Assembly: GCA_022495005.1 (NCBI GenBank)
Contig: JAGYXB010000449.1
Location: forward strand, 310,001 to 374,000
DNA: 64,000 nt
From: Rhyacophila brunnea
Taxonomy: Eukaryota; Arthropoda; Insecta; Trichoptera; Rhyacophilidae
Direction: 5' to 3'
Below, piece after piece: positions 60,593 to 64,000 of the stretch (the stretch's first letter is position 1; each line of letters begins with the position of its first letter). The translations under genes were made by a program, and so were the position numbers. Below the pieces are notes generated by a model, which searched no databases, was not told where the DNA came from, and worked only from the letters and a program-made list of their open reading frames with translations.

Positions 60593-61942
60593 GTGAGACG
60601 CTTTCTTTCACTTCACCACTTGTATGTGCAATCGACAGCCATTTAAAATAATAAAAAAAGAAAAAATAATTGAAACTTTTCTTATATATAAAAGTTGTTT
60701 ATTTGCTCTTGTATTTTGGTTCACATTGTCCGATATAAATAGTACCATATTAAATTTCCCCTAATGGGAACTGGAATGCAAGCAAATTAGGCAATACTTT
60801 TCACAATTAAGTTTCTTTTATTCTGTTCTGAGTCAAATAATGTCCATTGCAAAGTGCATTTATTTATTTATCGGGCAGAGGTGCTTTCTAGGATGCTAGC
60901 TTTCCTATGTATTGAAGACGTTTCGATTAAATTATTGTTACAGTAGAAGGGCCTAGGGATAAAATAGTGTTAACCCTTACGATTTCAATTAATCATGTGC
61001 CATCTCTGTGAATCGCTTCGTAAGTTATTTGTTTAAAATTCTGTTGATAGGTGTGTTTCGATTTAGATTAGCGTCGACCACAAATTTACTATTAGTGGCA
61101 GGTTTGACGCCAAATAATGTGCGTAGGCAGTGGCATCGAATATGTGCGTTGAAACCAAAAGGCGATTGAGTTTACCTCATAAATTTGTTTCTCTACACTG
61201 GCGACCTCTTAAATTTCTCCTAGTACAAGCCACTTCTTTAGTTGTAGTCTTGTTACAAATCAACAAGTTCGGGACAAAAAAATATTATTAAAAATTGATC
61301 GTGCTATAATGAATACGCACTCACCGGTGTCACTATGAAAGAGATTACCTATAGATTAGTTTTATTGTGGCATTTCACACAGGTGACAAAATTTTTATAA
61401 ACATGTTATGTGGAGGATTCATATGACCTGTTTTTAAATTAAATAAATAAACACAGTTTAAACTTGTTTTTTTTATCGAAACTATAATGATATATGGGGG
61501 TTGACACTGTTTTATTCTGGGTTCTTCATTTGATCTATCACTTTATTATAATGTGTTTATAATTAAAACTAACTCTGCATTCGCTGTGTGATATTGTAAC
61601 CTTCTATAAAGATAAATTTATGATCGGAAGTATTCAGATCAATTAATTAAGTGTCAATTGTAAAAGATATTTGGACAGCTTTATGCACATACGGGCAATG
61701 CAAATTTTTTACGAAACTGTGGTATTATAGATTTCTTCTTAAATATGTATGCAATCGGCTGAATAACAATTAATACACAATTAATTAATATAACAATTAA
61801 TTTAAAACTCCCAAATGAATGTCTCATTCAACATTGGATGTCATTTAATCTGTCAATACATAACGCAGTCCATTTGACTGTAGTATTTTCATTAATGATT
61901 ATGATATGAAAATGTAGTAAAACAATTTTGTTTTTATAATTG
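60593..61942. other. Probable intron of the unidentified gene
   Basis: AT-rich; no further exon with good splice sites and coding character was recognised up to the window end. Confidence 0.35.
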
Positions 61943-62486
61943 AGGGTCTCGGATCACAACATGAATAAGTCCACAATAGAAAACAAGTCCAAACTTTAAT
62001 CGAGTTGCTGAAGATCGAACAAGTACAAATAATAAATAATTAAAAAATGAGTGAGCAGTTTTCACATTACCACATGCCAATTTATGCGTGAAAAAGGATT
62101 CAAACATCTGACTGCTGAATTGGCTTCACTTGTTCTCCTTCAAACACCGAATATATTAAGAAACAGGAAAATATCAATATTTTTTAAGGAATATAAAGGA
62201 GCATTTGAAAATGATATCTCAGTAAGTTATAGAGTGACGGTTAAGCATGTAAAATTTTATATTGCGTTATATACAACTTTTAAATCAATCTACTCAACTT
62301 GATCACCGATGTACTTGTATTCATTTAATCCTCAGCACTTGTTTAGTTGTCCGAAATGAAAAAACTTTTTTTTTCTGTACAAAGTCTCAATAGATTTTTT
62401 TGTCAAAACGTTATTTTTTCGCTTGTTACCGCTGTTATCTGAAAACTTTTGGTCGTGGACTTGTTCATGTTGTGCCATTAACCCTC
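61943..62486. mobile_element. TIR element
   Basis: Left CACAACATGAATAAGTCCAC and right complement CACAACATGAACAAGTCCAC face each other; the outer bases (GAGGGTCTCGGAT against GAGGGTTAATGG) are also similar. About 540 bp, non-coding; duplication unclear. Confidence 0.6.
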
Positions 62487-63535
62487 CATTTTTTTTTTTT
62501 TTTGATATATGGTATAATTATAATAAAGTGATAGAGTAAGTAATAAATGACAGTATAATTGAAATTAATTCAATTCATAGAATCAGTTATCGAATGTGAA
62601 CGTGCATTTACAATGGAAAATAATCTATTATAAAACAAAACATACGCAAAGTCCTTTTTAGTAAACTTTTATTATAAGAAAGATATCAAAACAAGATACA
62701 TCCTAGTATATTATATGTTAACTGGGAATGTCATTTTATTTTTAGTTTTATCTCTTTCGACTATTGCCATAATTGTATTAATACCATAGTTTGAAGCAAC
62801 ATAATATATATATATTTCGTTTGATTTTTACCCATGTAATGTTCACAAATCATGCTAGTGCCAGCAAAAACATTAAACCTTACCGATCGATCGTAGGCTT
62901 GCGGTGAGTCGGTTAAATTAGACACAACTCGAAAGATTATTTGTCTCAAGTTTAGCTACGAGGTATTCTCTCATATTACAAATCGGGATGATATTCGTAC
63001 GGCAAAGAGATGTGTCTCTCTGGACGGTTCCAAAGGAAGCTTCGCAAACGTGAATCATCAAAATTCGCAATAGTGATGTCTTTCACTCATGAAGTGATCC
63101 ATAATCCTACACTGACGCAAATGGAGCGCGACTTAGGACTTAAGCAAGTTTCAATAATAGCATGAATTCTAAAGATGTCAAAGAAAATATGAATATACAC
63201 ACTTATAGACAGAGTCTAAAACCGAAGCATTGACATTATGATAAAAGTAAAGCTATAATTGTTTGTGGAATAACTGGAATTGTACATAGATAGGTAGATA
63301 AATACACCGAAACATTGTGATTTAGCATATTTAGATAACCAATCACAAATAATTGCAAACGAGAGTTTACAGTCACAATCTTTCAATGTGTCAATGTACA
63401 GAATATAAATTTTTCTATGGCTACTATTTCAACCATATTAACAACGTTATGGAATTGATATCAAGTGTTGTAATATTATCATGTTACTCGGGTCAGCGGG
63501 TCAAATAATTTTTTTTTTGGTGTACTAAATACAAA
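62487..63535. other. Unassigned AT-rich DNA
   Basis: Nothing recognised. Confidence 0.3.
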
Positions 63536-63746
63536 CGATGGCCGCGTGGCTTAAGCGTCAGCCTATAACGTCGTGGGTCCCAGGTTTGAATCCCGGATCT
63601 GGCAAGTACACATATTATTTTTTCAATGAGTCAGAGTATGGACTTAATAGGTTGAGCAAGTGGCCGACATCCATTTCTCGTAAAAACAAATCTGTTAATA
63701 CAAACCTCCACTCTGTAGAGGTCCATATTGTCTTACATAGGATCGG
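63536..63746 (+). repeat. tRNA-Leu-type SINE (SINE1), copy 5
   Basis: The only plus-strand copy: GATGGCCGCGTGGCTTAAGC (A box), CCCAGGTTTGAATCCCGG (B box), then the body TTAATAGGTTGAGCAAGTGG and an end near TACATAGGATCGGA. Confidence 0.78.
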
Positions 63747-64000
63747 AATATAGTCGGAAAAAAAAAATACTTACTAATCATTTATATTTTTGCTCGATGT
63801 TTCATTTTTTTAAATAAAAATTCGAAAAATATTTAGTATCATAGATATGAATATTATCTATATTTGAATAGAATTATTTACTTCTTGGAAAGTCCTCTCG
63901 AAATGCTGCAATTTTTAGTGTTTCAGTGTAAGTCTACCTACTCCTAAACATAGACCAGGAAAGTATGTGATATGGAAGAACATCTCGTGGAAAACTTCGA

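Overview
The window looks like insect nuclear DNA. It is AT-rich, its genes are split by introns of kilobases, and it is packed with small terminal-inverted-repeat (TIR) transposons, tRNA-derived SINEs, a DIRS-type retroelement and LINE debris. A short array of the insect telomere unit TTAGG sits inside one transposon. The order of insect cannot be fixed from sequence alone.

Positions 1-23632 hold the 3' part of a plus-strand C2H2 zinc-finger gene that matches crooked legs (crol). Ten coding exons were placed by hand from splice sites, reading phase and finger spacing (1370 nt, 455 codons plus stop); the 5' exons lie left of the window. Five of the exons are 84-nt cassettes, each encoding exactly one finger in the same phase. 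Their introns carry many transposons, including a 1.3-kb near-perfect foldback. Positions 23633-37180 are the crol 3' flank, with several small hAT-like elements but no other gene I can support.

Positions 37181-38857 (minus strand) are a complete two-exon gene for the ESCRT-III subunit CHMP6/Vps20, with a small transposon flanked by a perfect 8-bp duplication about 90 bp upstream of its start codon. Positions 41723-47656 are a decayed minus-strand DIRS-like retroelement with inverted terminal repeats and the diagnostic internal complementary region. It is followed by a pogo/Tigger-type transposase relic and a 5'-truncated RTE-like LINE. Positions 52500-58490 are nested TIR elements (three deep at 54778-56439), another foldback arm and SINEs.

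Positions 59194-60592 (plus strand) carry the first two recognisable coding exons of a conserved-looking gene that I could not identify; it continues to the right. No functional link between the three genes is visible. No rRNA gene, genuine tRNA gene or CRISPR array was seen.
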